Source: Candidatus Bathyarchaeota archaeon (GTDB lineage Archaea > Thermoproteota > Bathyarchaeia > Bathyarchaeales > DTEX01). Taken from it: a DNA stretch of 32,727 nucleotides. The DNA is taken from assembly GCA_018396555.1 (NCBI GenBank), contig JAGTQL010000005.1, positions 1-32,727 on the forward strand. Direction: 5' to 3'. A program made the translations under genes and the position numbers. This document shows, in pieces, positions 15,935 to 24,715 of the stretch. How positions within the stretch are numbered: the first letter of the stretch is position 1; the number at the start of each line of letters is the position of its first letter. The notes beneath the pieces are model-generated. The model saw nothing but the letters and a program-made list of their open reading frames with translations, made no database searches and was not told where the DNA came from.

Positions 15935-16929
15935 CCCCTCCTAATCATACGTCTAGTATGCACCACATCGCTGATTCTGCCTTTTTCTTCAAACCTCATT
16001 CCAGCGTGCTTTAGGAAAACATCGTCTAGAGTGGGCTTAGATATTGAAACTTTGCTCACAGGCATTTTTTCATTTCTTAGAATGTCCATAATGTAGGGTA
16101 ATGAATCCTCCGCATTATAAACAAGTATGCTTATGCTCGTATCGTCGATAGATATGTCTTTCACAAAATGCAGTTTCTGTATCTCTTCAAGCATTTCAGC
16201 GTTAATAGGGGTTTTTTCCACAGTGAATGTTATGAGTTCGCCGCCTAAAGAATGCCTAAGGCCCTCGCTTGTGCCCCTTGCCACTATTTTTCCTTGGCTA
16301 ATGATAGCTATCTCATCCGCATATAAGTCAGCCTCATCCATATAGTGCGTATTGAAAAATATTGTTACCTCATAATCATTTTTGAAAACATTAAGCCTCT
16401 CCCATACAGCCTTTCTGGCCGCGGGATCTAAGCCAATAGTGGGCTCATCTAAAAACATAATTCTCGGTTTAATAAGCATGGCGCATGCTATTTCAAGTCT
16501 CCTTATCATCCCGCCGGAATACGTTCTAACCAGATCATCTTTAACTTTAATTAGACCCATATTTTCCAACGCTTCATGGATCAGTTTTTCTCTTTCATGA
16601 TGCGGTATGTCAAAAATTTTTGCGTATACTAAAAGGTTCTCGTAGCCGCTAATATCCGTCCAAACGCTCATTTCTTGCGGAATATAGCTTATCAGTTCTC
16701 TAACCTTACTTCCTTCATTAACCACATTAAGTCCGAAAACGTAGGCTTCTCCCGATGTGGGCTTAATTTGCGTTGTCAGAATTCTCATCAGCGTTGTCTT
16801 TCCAGCGCCATTGGGCCCCAGCAATGCGAAGGATTTGCCGGCCTCAACGGTTAAGTTAACCCCATCTAAGGCTCTTACTTTCCCATTATAGACTTTAACA
16901 AGCTCATTAATCTGAACGGCAAGATCCAT
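15931..16929 (-). CDS. ABC exporter ATPase (DrrA-like)
   Basis: The ATPase of the DrrAB-type exporter, about 332 residues from this start. It has Walker A GPNGAGKT at 38-45, the Q-loop YIPQEMSVW, the signature YSGGMIRRLE, Walker B IMFLDEPTIGLDP and the switch NTHYMDEAD. The C-terminal 90 residues (from about TPINAEMLEEI to the end) are the usual DUF4162-like domain of this family, ending KPTLDDVFLKHAG. I chose the ATG at 16929 because AGAGG lies about 9 bases upstream and the family starts there. The frame is open further up to 17076, but that part does not look like ABC sequence. Confidence 0.9.
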   Translation of the reverse strand: MDLAVQINELVKVYNGKVRALDGVNLTVEAGKSFALLGPNGAGKTTLMRILTTQIKPTSGEAYVFGLNVVNEGSKVRELISYIPQEMSVWTDISGYENLLVYAKIFDIPHHEREKLIHEALENMGLIKVKDDLVRTYSGGMIRRLEIACAMLIKPRIMFLDEPTIGLDPAARKAVWERLNVFKNDYEVTIFFNTHYMDEADLYADEIAIISQGKIVARGTSEGLRHSLGGELITFTVEKTPINAEMLEEIQKLHFVKDISIDDTSISILVYNAEDSLPYIMDILRNEKMPVSKVSISKPTLDDVFLKHAGMRFEEKGRISDVVHTRRMIRRG

Positions 16930-17191
16930 TAGATGCTGCCTCTGAAGGTAATAATTAACATTTTTACAAGCCCAAAAACTTTTTGGAAAAATAATAAAAA
17001 TTCCGCTCATATAAAGGAGACGGTACATAGCTTCTAAATTACATTCTTCTTCATGATTTCTGTTCCGGCAGAGCACGTTTTGGTCTTATTTTAGAGGAAT
17101 TGTGGAATGGAAAAGACCATGTATCATCAGCTTAGTATGAGCGAAAAATTCTATTTAATGGAAGAGGCTAATGAAGCGCAGTTTTTCTGAT

Positions 17192-18244
17192 TTATATCTC
17201 GTCTATTTTTACTTCCCTATTCAACCTGGCTGATTTATAAGCCATTTCAATTATCTGCATAACTTTTAAGCCGTCTTCGCCCGGGGTTTTTGGAGGCTTA
17301 TCCTCTAAGCATGCCCTAGCAAAATCCTCGATTAGGAGACTTTGAATTAACCCCCAATCAATGGATAAATCGTAGGATAAGGCCATGCCTCTGCCATCCT
17401 TCTCGGTGAAATAGGTGAATGGGCTAGGCCTGTTAAGCATCAGCCCGCCTTTAGAACCAAATATAAGTACCTCTTGATAGGGGTTGAGGTTTGCTGCCCA
17501 CGTTGTCTCGAAAGATGAGGCTAAGCCGTCCTTAAATCTAACGAAAACTGATGAGTGCTCCTCCACATCATATTTTGCTTCCATCTTAAGTCTTCCACCA
17601 ACACCTCTAAATATAATAGCGCTTACAGAGAGTGGTTTTAAATCTTCAAGCAGATACAACATGAGATCAATGTCATAGCAACCGATATCCATCAGCGCGC
17701 CTCCGCCAGCCTTAGATGAATCTAAAAACCATTTAGATTCTTTCAATATATCTATGCCGGGTCGCCCCCTCCGTCGGATACTGGTGAACCTTGTATAGTA
17801 GACTCGGCCTAACTTGCCGCCGGAAATATATTCTTTAGCCATTTCAGCATGAGGCATTAACCTTGATCTGGCGCTGCAGATGCCAAGTTTCACACCGGCC
17901 TTGTTGCATGCCTCAACCATTTTAGCAGCCTCTTTAGAATTCATAGCCATGGGTTTCTCGCATAAGACATGTTTGCCAGCTGAAGCTGCGTTGCAAGCTA
18001 TTTCAGCATGATTGAATGGGGGAGTTGATACAACAACGGCGTCTAGGTCTTTTAAGGCTAAAAGTTCATGGTAGTCGGTGAAGCATTTCTCAATCTTGAA
18101 CCTTTCTGCAGCCGATTTAAGGGCTTCCTCGTTTATATCAGCTATTGCTATTACCCTAGCGTTCTTCTGGTTAATTGATGCTTGAAGATGGGATCTGCCG
18201 ATGACGCCGACTCCGATAATGCCGAGATTTAAAATTTTGTTCAT
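17192..18244 (-). CDS. Gfo/Idh/MocA-family sugar or cyclitol dehydrogenase
   Basis: An NAD(P)-dependent oxidoreductase, 350 residues. The N-terminal Rossmann fold has GIIGVGVIGRSH at 8-19, DINEEAL at the second strand and the signature CEKPMAMNSKEA near 95. The C-terminal alpha/beta domain has GGGALMDIGCYDIDLM, where the usual catalytic His of the GxxxxDxGxHxxD motif appears to be Tyr. The ATG has GGTGG 5 bases upstream. It is divergent from the sugar isomerase/epimerase gene across 99 bases, a common pairing in inositol and uncommon-sugar breakdown. The substrate (sugar, sugar acid or inositol) is not set by sequence. Confidence 0.9.
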   Translation of the reverse strand: MNKILNLGIIGVGVIGRSHLQASINQKNARVIAIADINEEALKSAAERFKIEKCFTDYHELLALKDLDAVVVSTPPFNHAEIACNAASAGKHVLCEKPMAMNSKEAAKMVEACNKAGVKLGICSARSRLMPHAEMAKEYISGGKLGRVYYTRFTSIRRRGRPGIDILKESKWFLDSSKAGGGALMDIGCYDIDLMLYLLEDLKPLSVSAIIFRGVGGRLKMEAKYDVEEHSSVFVRFKDGLASSFETTWAANLNPYQEVLIFGSKGGLMLNRPSPFTYFTEKDGRGMALSYDLSIDWGLIQSLLIEDFARACLEDKPPKTPGEDGLKVMQIIEMAYKSARLNREVKIDEI

Positions 18245-18343
18245 TTACACCACCTATTTGAGGATTATGCTCTTAACGCTTTTATAATTATGAGGACTAC
18301 AAATAAATATTCTTTTATAAGAAATTATTTTTAGGTGAAATAT
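18245..18343. promoter_or_regulatory. Divergent promoter region
   Basis: This 99-base spacer serves both the dehydrogenase (leftward) and the isomerase (rightward). It has AT-rich TATA candidates for both directions: TTTTATAA at about 18314-18321 for the rightward gene, and TTATAATTATG-type sequence around 18279-18290. A GGTGA lies before each start. No convincing operator palindrome is seen. Confidence 0.4.
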
Positions 18344-19105
18344 ATGGCGAGGATAAAAATCGCTCTGCAATTATGGTCTGTTCGTGAGGATTGCGCACGC
18401 GATTTGAAGGGAACTCTTGAGGCTGTAGCCAAAATGGGTTATGAAGGCGTGGAGTTTGCTGGATATTACGGTCGAACCGCCGATGAGTTGAAAAAGATGC
18501 TTGAAGATTTAGGTCTCGAAGTGGCTGGAACACATACAGGCATAGACACGCTTATCGGTGAAAAACTGAAGGAGACGATAGAGTTTAACCGCATATTGGG
18601 CAATAAGTATCTTATAGTGCCATGGCTACCTGAAGAGATGCGGGCCTCCAAGTCAGCGTGGCTTAAAACCGCTGAATTGATGAATGAAATCGCTGATAAA
18701 CTTAAGCCCGAAGGAATGCGCATAGGATATCACAATCATGCAATCGAGTTTAAACCGATAAACGGGGAGATTCCCTGGTATATATTCTTTGATGCAGCCA
18801 AGCCGGAAGTAATAATGCAGCTGGACACTGGGAATGCGATGCATGGAGGAGTGAGCCCGGAGGATGTATTAAATATTATTAGGCGCTATCCTGGGCGAAG
18901 TGTAACAGTGCACCTTAAAGAGTATTCCTCAGAAAATGAAAACGCATTGATCGGAGAGGGCGAAATGAAATGGAAGGAAGTCTTAAAGCTTTGTGAAATC
19001 ATAGGTGGCACAGAATGGTACATCATTGAGCAGGAGACATACGCTTATCCACCATTAGAATGCGTAAAAAGATGCATAGAGAATCTAAAGGCAATAATGC
19101 AATAA
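18344..19105 (+). CDS. Sugar phosphate isomerase/epimerase (xylose isomerase-like TIM barrel)
   Basis: A metal-dependent TIM-barrel isomerase/epimerase (AP-endonuclease family 2 fold), 253 residues. IALQLWSVRE is the typical first strand. Metal and substrate residues appear in order: GYHNHAIEF (His), QLDTGN (Asp), VHLKEY (His) and WYIIEQETY (Glu). It is most like the IolE/IolI and hydroxypyruvate-isomerase-like groups. The ATG at 18344 is preceded by AGGTGA at 5 bases; a GTG nine bases earlier overlaps that site and is less likely. It faces the Gfo/Idh/MocA gene, so the two probably act on the same cyclitol or keto-sugar. Confidence 0.88.
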   Translation: MARIKIALQLWSVREDCARDLKGTLEAVAKMGYEGVEFAGYYGRTADELKKMLEDLGLEVAGTHTGIDTLIGEKLKETIEFNRILGNKYLIVPWLPEEMRASKSAWLKTAELMNEIADKLKPEGMRIGYHNHAIEFKPINGEIPWYIFFDAAKPEVIMQLDTGNAMHGGVSPEDVLNIIRRYPGRSVTVHLKEYSSENENALIGEGEMKWKEVLKLCEIIGGTEWYIIEQETYAYPPLECVKRCIENLKAIMQ

Positions 19106-19289
19106 CAATGTAATATCCACTTAAATCAATCATCCATATTTTTATCTCTGAAAATCATCGCCTTGCAGTTTAATTCTTTATTACTTAATCTCGCCTCTAC
19201 TTTTATGCCCATCCTCCCATAATAGGATTAGGATAATGAACCTAGTAAGCTATGGGACTGGGATGAATAGGATACTAGGTTCGGGTAGT

Positions 19290-20717
19290 CTAAAAGGAAA
19301 GTAAAATCTGCCAAATAAACAGATATCCGAACGACTCGATCTCCTCCCAGATTCTCTTAAAAATACTTTCGTCGCCAGAGATTCGCGGTAATTCTTTACG
19401 CTTCTCCTCCCAGGGAATACATATGCCTGGTTTAACCCTTGATTTTGAAGAGTACGGTGCGCTGCTACTTTTATTCTCATTTTCATCAGGAGAAATTTTG
19501 GTTTCTGAACCTTGAGATTGTTCTAGAGGATACTTACCATATTTACGTGTGAATTCAGTCATCGCTTTAATATTCTCAGTTTTTGCATCATTTTGAATGA
19601 TAGCTGACGCGTCCATTATGTATCCGCCCTCTGAGGCCAAGCTATCAATTACCTTCTGGCAGTAGCGGCGCACTTCTTCAGGGGTTCCAAGGGAAAGTAA
19701 CCAATTAGGCACTCCCCCACTTAGGCAGAATTTATCTTTTAATTTCTTACGCGCCTCAGGAATATCGGTTTTATCTAAATGGAAGATTATGCTGCCCTCG
19801 GGCAGCTCGGCGAATCTATCAAGATGCGGAGTCCAGTCTCCCTCAGCGTAGAAAAGCACTTGATGCCCGTGGCTCCAGATTTCTTCAATGATGGGCCTTA
19901 GAGTGCGCCAATGAATATTGTTAAAATGATTCATGCTTATGAAGGGCACATAACTTCTATGCATCCAAAAAGCTACGGGCAGCTTCTTTTCCGGGTCAGC
20001 GGTCATGAGCGCAACCTTAGTTAGGTGAGGAGCGAGAGATTCGCAGGCTTCAAGAACCTTCCCAGGCTGCTTATGTAGGTCCCTAATTAAACCCATATAT
20101 CCACGTAGCTTATCAGCAATTATGTCAAGCGGTGCCTTAAGAATCCCAGATATGGCTGATACCATTCCCGCCTCCCGCCTCATCCTCTCAACTTGCAGCC
20201 CCAAAGCGTTAAAGTAGTCATTCATGGCCATAGCGCCTTTTACAAGAGCAAGCTTGCTCCGATATGAGGTTAACTCCTCGGCCTTTATCTCGCTTGAGAC
20301 CCGCGGGAGCCAAACATTGTATAAAAACGACGTTGGATCATCTATAAGCAGATCATACTCGTCCGGTTTCATGAACGCCCCTTCCTCAGGTGGCTCAAGA
20401 TATTGAAATGGGGTATCTGGAGGTATGTCAATGCCGGGAACAGCGTAGTATTTCAGGCCGAGAGCTTGCGTAAGACCTGTCCATACATAAACCATGCTGG
20501 GCACCATCGCATCCCAATCAAAATCTACGGCGCATCTAAGCACCGCTTCAAAAGCCTTTCTATAATCATGCGTCACCTCTTGGCATGTGTAACCCGCATA
20601 CTTCGCAGTAAATTCAGCAACGAACGGGCGGATCGGAATGGAATCCGGCTTTTCATTACGCATAGCGGTTAAATAGCGTTTTAACCGCTCCTGATAAAGA
20701 CGCTCCATTTCATCCAT
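19290..20717 (-). CDS. UroD/MtaA-superfamily protein, long form without zinc motif
   Basis: A uroporphyrinogen decarboxylase/methylcobamide methyltransferase-fold protein, about 475 residues, longer than the usual 340-370. It has recognisable blocks (PDSIPIRPFVAEF, VDFDWDAMVP, FNNIHWRTLRPIIEEIWSHGHQVLFYAEGDW, CLSGGVPNWLLSLGTPEEV), and then a C-terminal extension with a low-complexity Ser-rich linker near 415-440 and ending GYLFIWQILLSF. The HxC zinc motif of MtaA is YAEG here and no late Cys is present, so methyl transfer by zinc is unlikely by the known mechanism. The ATG at 20717 follows GGAGTG by 5 bases. The stop is TAG. The function is unknown. Confidence 0.8.
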   Translation of the reverse strand: MDEMERLYQERLKRYLTAMRNEKPDSIPIRPFVAEFTAKYAGYTCQEVTHDYRKAFEAVLRCAVDFDWDAMVPSMVYVWTGLTQALGLKYYAVPGIDIPPDTPFQYLEPPEEGAFMKPDEYDLLIDDPTSFLYNVWLPRVSSEIKAEELTSYRSKLALVKGAMAMNDYFNALGLQVERMRREAGMVSAISGILKAPLDIIADKLRGYMGLIRDLHKQPGKVLEACESLAPHLTKVALMTADPEKKLPVAFWMHRSYVPFISMNHFNNIHWRTLRPIIEEIWSHGHQVLFYAEGDWTPHLDRFAELPEGSIIFHLDKTDIPEARKKLKDKFCLSGGVPNWLLSLGTPEEVRRYCQKVIDSLASEGGYIMDASAIIQNDAKTENIKAMTEFTRKYGKYPLEQSQGSETKISPDENENKSSSAPYSSKSRVKPGICIPWEEKRKELPRISGDESIFKRIWEEIESFGYLFIWQILLSF

Positions 20718-20802
20718 CTCTCTCACTCCTGATTTTAAATCCGTTAATTTTATGGTTTAATCTAAATTTTTTATTTGTTGTTTTCAGTTTATGTATTGAA
20801 AG

Positions 20803-20975
20803 TCTGTTGATGAGAAGCTTGTTGGAAGCGGTGTGCTTGTTCGTCCAGGATCATTGAATTGATAGGTATGTTGCGGTGGAGAACAGCATCCTTCAACCTT
20901 TATTTGCAATTCAGGAGATGCTGTAAAATTTGAGGCGGATTCAAGCGATAAAAAATTAGAAAATGAAAAATTGGG
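20803..20975 (+). other. Possible frameshifted gene remnant
   Basis: In the spacer between the UroD-like gene and the GH4 gene, opposite in strand to both, short protein-like stretches appear in two frames. VDEKLVGSGVLVRPGSLN occurs from about 20806. IDRYVAVENSILQPLFAIQ follows in another frame from about 20859, and then SGDAVKFEADSSDKKLE in the first frame again. Together they read like a beta-domain fragment broken by two frameshifts, with no start codon. This could be chance; I do not recognise a family. Confidence 0.25.
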
Positions 20976-22349
20976 TTATTTAAAGTGCTTAGCCATCTCT
21001 TCATTTTCTGGAAGCGATAGTAGGTTGTTTATCACTTCTTCTACTTGTTTTGTGGATTTTGTCCTTGTGTCCATTATTAACCAGTCGAAGAGTAGGTCTC
21101 TGCCCCCCTCTAGGAAAGCCTCCAGCGCCCACTCCATCCTCATCATTCTCGGATAGATGGAGTAATTCATTATGCGCTTAGGTAACCCCTTCACGGATAT
21201 CCTATGAACACCTTTACCGTCCACTTCAGCTGGAATCTCGACAGCCACATCATCGGGGATGCCGCTGATTACACCTTTATTCAGCACATTCACTTGATAT
21301 GTGCCCTTCTTATCGTTCGCCATGGAACTAATTATTGGCACAACGGATTCCTGGCTCATTTTTGGAGGTAGAAGCTTTGTTAACCGCGTTTTAGTGTCGC
21401 GTATGGCTTCAATAGCCCGGTTAAGCCATTTCTCATGATTATCTAAGTATATTTTCCAGCCGATTTCCGAGTCTGGCCCGCCGGTTGGACCAAACCAGTT
21501 CTTTTTGGTCCTTAAGTTCCAGTGATACTTCCATGTGCCCTCCCTTACCGAGTCTCCTACCGGAAATAGCCCATACGTCTTATACATGTCTATTGCCGCA
21601 GGAGACATTTGTATGTCAAAGGGGTTCTTCTGTCTTCTCCGCCACCTCTTCCAGTATTTCTCAACTTCTTTCTTGATCCACTCGTCCAGAAGCGGATAGG
21701 CATCTTTATCTTCATAGAGGAACTTGGTTAACCAAATTAGGTGATTGAAACCTATCGCTTCAAAGTTAACCTTTTTCACGTTTAAACCTAAAGCCTCCGC
21801 TATTTCTTGGTATCCCAGATGCCCATGGCATAGACCTATCACGTTAACCTTAGTTTCCCTTGAGAGAAGGGTTGTGCCCTCGAAAACCGGGTTTGCTAGT
21901 AGGAGTAGCCACGCGTTTGGGCTTAAGTCCTCTATCTCTCTCGCTATCTTCATCATCAGTTTAAATTGGTAATAGCCCCAAATGGTATGATAATCTGAAA
22001 CCATGTTCCATTCTACGCTGTTGATTCCCCTATAGTATCCATGTTTTTCAGAGATAGCTCTCATCTTCTCATAGTATTGATGTCCTCCAGCCATAGCCGT
22101 ATTTATTACGAAATCGGCGTCTTTCACTGCCTCACGTGAGTCTAAGGTTTTCTCAAATTTTAAGTCAGCCTTAACCTCGGAAGAGTATCTTTTCGCAAAC
22201 ATGTATATGTAGTCTAAGCGCTCCTCATTTATGTCCATAAGTGCAATAGTGCTGCCCCATAGCTCTTTTGTTAAAGAGAGGTCGCGCACTAAAGTTGCAG
22301 ACCACGCGATGCTTCCAGCGCCTATTACGCCTATCTTAACTTTAACCAT
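20976..22349 (-). CDS. Glycoside hydrolase family 4 protein
   Basis: An NAD- and metal-dependent glycosidase of family GH4 (alpha-galactosidase, alpha-glucosidase or galacturonidase type), 457 residues. The Rossmann start GVIGAGSIAWSATLVRDL is diagnostic, followed by MDINEERLDYI. The metal-binding Cys and His are in GLCHGH near 173-178 and the second His is in GFNHLIWL near 201-208. GH4 cleaves glycosidic bonds through oxidation at C3, needing NAD and a divalent metal, so either anomer may be attacked. GGAGG is 6 bases before the ATG. There is no signal peptide, so it acts in the cytosol. The sugar specificity motif (CHS in classical MelA/AglA) is CHG here, so the substrate is open. Confidence 0.9.
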   Translation of the reverse strand: MVKVKIGVIGAGSIAWSATLVRDLSLTKELWGSTIALMDINEERLDYIYMFAKRYSSEVKADLKFEKTLDSREAVKDADFVINTAMAGGHQYYEKMRAISEKHGYYRGINSVEWNMVSDYHTIWGYYQFKLMMKIAREIEDLSPNAWLLLLANPVFEGTTLLSRETKVNVIGLCHGHLGYQEIAEALGLNVKKVNFEAIGFNHLIWLTKFLYEDKDAYPLLDEWIKKEVEKYWKRWRRRQKNPFDIQMSPAAIDMYKTYGLFPVGDSVREGTWKYHWNLRTKKNWFGPTGGPDSEIGWKIYLDNHEKWLNRAIEAIRDTKTRLTKLLPPKMSQESVVPIISSMANDKKGTYQVNVLNKGVISGIPDDVAVEIPAEVDGKGVHRISVKGLPKRIMNYSIYPRMMRMEWALEAFLEGGRDLLFDWLIMDTRTKSTKQVEEVINNLLSLPENEEMAKHFK

Positions 22350-22533
22350 GAAGAGCCTCCGAATATCATATTATGCTATGCCTTGTTCAATCTGAATCAT
22401 TTATTCTTATTTGTTAAAAAGATTTTGCCCAAAAAACGGTGAAAAACAAAACACGATTAGGGAGTAATCAGTAACTCGCAAATTTTTAATAAATAGTCAT
22501 TCATATCACTTATTGCTTGAGAGGTGTAAATTT

Positions 22534-22803
22534 ATGTCTGAAATTGAGGATAAAATTAATGAATTGATAGAGGAGCTAAGCCGATACAAATATTTCTCAC
22601 GCGAAGTCGGAGAAGCCATAGAGAATTTTGAAAAACTTAAAGAACAAATAAAAAATTTAACTAAGGAAAACATCGATGATATCATAAGTGGGGTGGAAGA
22701 GGGCTACAGAAGTAGCTTACCTTACTCCGGATTTATTCCTAAGACCGTGGCAAACTTAAAGTTCATTAAAGAATGGCTTAAAAACAAAAGGGCTGAAGTC
22801 TAA
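22534..22803 (+). CDS. Small helical protein of unknown function
   Basis: About 89 residues from the ATG at 22534, which follows GAGAGGTG by about 8 bases; the in-frame TTG at 22513 is less likely. The N-terminal two thirds are strongly charged and helical (SEIEDKINELIEELSRYKYFSREVGEAIENFEKLKEQIKNL), compatible with a coiled coil. The rest contains GYRSSLPYSGFIP and a basic C-terminus. There is no Cys, signal peptide or membrane helix. It has an AT-rich promoter (TTAATAAATA near 22487-22496) and stands alone. I do not recognise the family. Confidence 0.65.
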   Translation: MSEIEDKINELIEELSRYKYFSREVGEAIENFEKLKEQIKNLTKENIDDIISGVEEGYRSSLPYSGFIPKTVANLKFIKEWLKNKRAEV

Positions 22804-22967
22804 AATATTAAAGAAAATTATGAATCTGTCATTCAGCGGATTGAGGTATAAAAGGGTGAAAGCGGAGAAGGGTCGAGAAGGAATGTAACCCTAGCTCTAG
22901 CAACATTCTCAAACCAACGCCAACATCAACATCCTCGAGCAGATAGCCCAACTAACCAGTGCCCACT

Positions 22968-22978
22968 AAAAAATAAAA
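22968..22978 (-). terminator. Poly-T terminator after tRNA-Val(CAC)
   Basis: On the minus strand this reads TTTTATTTTTT, starting about 31 bases after the encoded CCA of the tRNA. T-rich runs of this kind end transcription in archaea. The 205-base gap between the small ORF and the tRNA holds no other gene I can support. Confidence 0.45.
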
Positions 22979-23008
22979 TGAACTCTTATGCTTAAAGAAC
23001 CCGAGAGA

Positions 23009-23141
23009 TGGTGGGCCGGGCCGGATTCGAACCGGCGATCTTCGCCGATCTCTATGGCTTAGCATTTTTATTGGTGTCTGCATAGGGCGGATTTTTCACC
23101 ATTTGTGAGGGCGACGTCCTAACCAGCTAGACTACCGGCCC
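23009..23141 (-). tRNA. tRNA-Val(CAC) with a canonical intron
   Basis: The acceptor stem GGGCCGG (23141-23135) pairs with CCGGCCC (23019-23013). The D stem is GTCT/GGAC. The anticodon stem TCGCC (23114-23110) pairs with GGCGA (23046-23042). The T stem is GCCGG/CCGGC (23036-23032, 23024-23020). The mature loop is CTCACAC with anticodon CAC at 23107-23105. The discriminator is A (23012) and CCA is encoded at 23011-23009. A TATA-like AAAATATAAG lies about 34 bases upstream on this strand. Mature arms are nearly identical to tRNA-Val(UAC) outside the anticodon arm. Confidence 0.92.
23048..23103 (-). other. 56-nt canonical tRNA intron (37/38)
   Basis: The intron interrupts the anticodon loop after position 37 (A, 23104) and before position 38 (C, 23047). 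ATGG near its 5' end can pair with CCAT near its 3' end, and CTC of the loop can pair with GAG just before the 3' splice site. This gives a relaxed bulge-helix-bulge. Confidence 0.8.
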
Positions 23142-23181
23142 GCTTTTCATGTAGAATATTTGTTTAGTTTCTCTTATATTT

Positions 23182-24672
23182 TTAGTTTAGTATAGCGTTT
23201 AGCCTATAGTGTTGCTGCCTTCGTCGCTTTCTCGTTTTTATGCTTCCCAAGGTTAATAGCGTTATGATCCAAAGGGCTGCGCTGATGTAGGCTAGGTTTA
23301 TTCTCCACCTGCTGAGTTCACGTTCAATTGTTGAGAATAGTTGAAAGTTTCCATGTTCAGCCGCTGGTTTAAATGGGTAACAGACATCTTCAATTTTCTC
23401 TCCTTTAATCTCAATTTCATGTAAATCGTTTGTTCCAAGCCCTAGCTGGTTGGCGAGACGTAGAGTTGGCACCTTCTCTGGGTCAAAGCCCATTATTGCG
23501 GATGCAACAGTGTCAGTTGCAACCGGATCGGCCCCAACTATTAACAGGCCAAGTTTTACCGGGTCGCCTTCATGCGGTCCTTGTCCTTCCATTGCGGTTC
23601 TGCCATCGATTATTGCAAGGTCGATTTTTCTGGCTCTGCATAGGTCAACTATTACGCCCGCCATATACTGATCACCCTTTTCTTCTGCCTTTTCATGCAG
23701 AATCCATTTTGTTGGGCTGGGTGGATATCCATATATTGAACCGGGAGCTATTCCTATGAGGTTCTTCATTGTTAATGTTACAACGGCTTGACTGTGAGTT
23801 TTCATGCATGCTAAAGATATGAAGACATCAGCCTCCATAACTATGCGGTTAAATAGGAAACTATTGAAGATAACACCCCCTCCTGGAACAGATACGTTAA
23901 TCATTTCGCCGTAATTTAGGTCAACAAGTATGGCCCCGGTCCTCTGGGCAACCGGCAAGTAGCCTAAAGACTTAAAGTTTTCAAGTGTGTTGCCCTCGCC
24001 GCTTCCATCCGCTATCCAGATTACAGATGGATTTTTACGTTTTATAATGTTGATTAATGCTTCAACTATGGCTGGATCCGTTGTATCCGGCGGCTCCTGA
24101 TTTCTAACAATGTTTGGTTTGATGAGAACCTTCGACCGCGGCGGTATATAATAGTCGATTCCGCCTATAAAATTGATGGCTTCTCTCAAAGATTCTTCAA
24201 GGGAGCCGCCGTTAACGCGTATCAATGAAACCGTTGTTTTTCTCCCTGTTGATGCTACCCGCTCACTTAACACTGCCCCAGGATTAATAATTATGTTAGC
24301 GTAAACCGCCAAGACCGAAACTACCAGTGATAAGGATGCTAGGAAAACGGATAAGACCTTTCTGCCGGAAATCCTTTGAGCGCGAGACGATATTTTCAGG
24401 AGCTTTTTAAGAAAAATAAATACCGGCATGAGAAGCGGATATATTAGAAGGTGGAAACTTATGGTCGCAGAGGCTCTTTGACATGGATAGGTGATGCGTG
24501 AAGGTTTGGTTCCGGTTCTGAAGAGAAGCCATAAAAGGCTTACAAACCCTAAAAAATATGGGTTTCTCATCAGATTTTTCAGGAATCTTTTAACTCTATT
24601 CAAGATTTCTCCACTCTTTTTTGAAGGAGAAGGAAGATAAATACTTATGGGGAAAACAAGCGCCATCTGCAT
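23182..24672 (-). CDS. DUF362-family membrane-anchored protein
   Basis: A DUF362 protein, 496 residues, function unknown. The N-terminal part has three hydrophobic segments (about 37-52, 70-90 and 105-130) around FRTGTKPSRITYPCQRASA, a sequence typical of DUF362 proteins with a membrane N-terminus. The DUF362 domain follows: VLIKPNIVRNQEPPDTTDPAIVEALI, IWIADGSGEG, ISLACMKTHSQAVVTLTMKNLIGI, IDGRTAMEGQGPHEGDPVKLGLLIVGADPVATDTVASAIMGF. A C-terminal membrane helix and a very basic tail follow. There is no ferredoxin-type Cys cluster. The first ATG may be too early, since the first 30 residues are poorly typed. It is not in an obvious operon. Confidence 0.85.
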   Translation of the reverse strand: MQMALVFPISIYLPSPSKKSGEILNRVKRFLKNLMRNPYFLGFVSLLWLLFRTGTKPSRITYPCQRASATISFHLLIYPLLMPVFIFLKKLLKISSRAQRISGRKVLSVFLASLSLVVSVLAVYANIIINPGAVLSERVASTGRKTTVSLIRVNGGSLEESLREAINFIGGIDYYIPPRSKVLIKPNIVRNQEPPDTTDPAIVEALINIIKRKNPSVIWIADGSGEGNTLENFKSLGYLPVAQRTGAILVDLNYGEMINVSVPGGGVIFNSFLFNRIVMEADVFISLACMKTHSQAVVTLTMKNLIGIAPGSIYGYPPSPTKWILHEKAEEKGDQYMAGVIVDLCRARKIDLAIIDGRTAMEGQGPHEGDPVKLGLLIVGADPVATDTVASAIMGFDPEKVPTLRLANQLGLGTNDLHEIEIKGEKIEDVCYPFKPAAEHGNFQLFSTIERELSRWRINLAYISAALWIITLLTLGSIKTRKRRRQQHYRLNAILN

Positions 24673-24715
24673 ATGGCTGATTCACTAGGTTTTCGTTTTC
24701 CAACCCGGCGCTATT

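Noticed and set aside
16930-17076. N-terminal extension of the exporter ATPase
   Set aside because: The sequence is not ABC-like and a ribosome site marks the ATG at 16929 as the start.
17107-17190. A 27-codon ORF on the + strand with GAGG about 9 bases upstream
   Set aside because: Too short, no family resemblance and no conservation evidence; it fits chance in a 115-base spacer.
22850-22975. Protein-like stretch (QTNANINILEQIAQLT) in the spacer before tRNA-Val(CAC)
   Set aside because: No start codon, stops on both sides and only about 20 residues; too little to call a relic.
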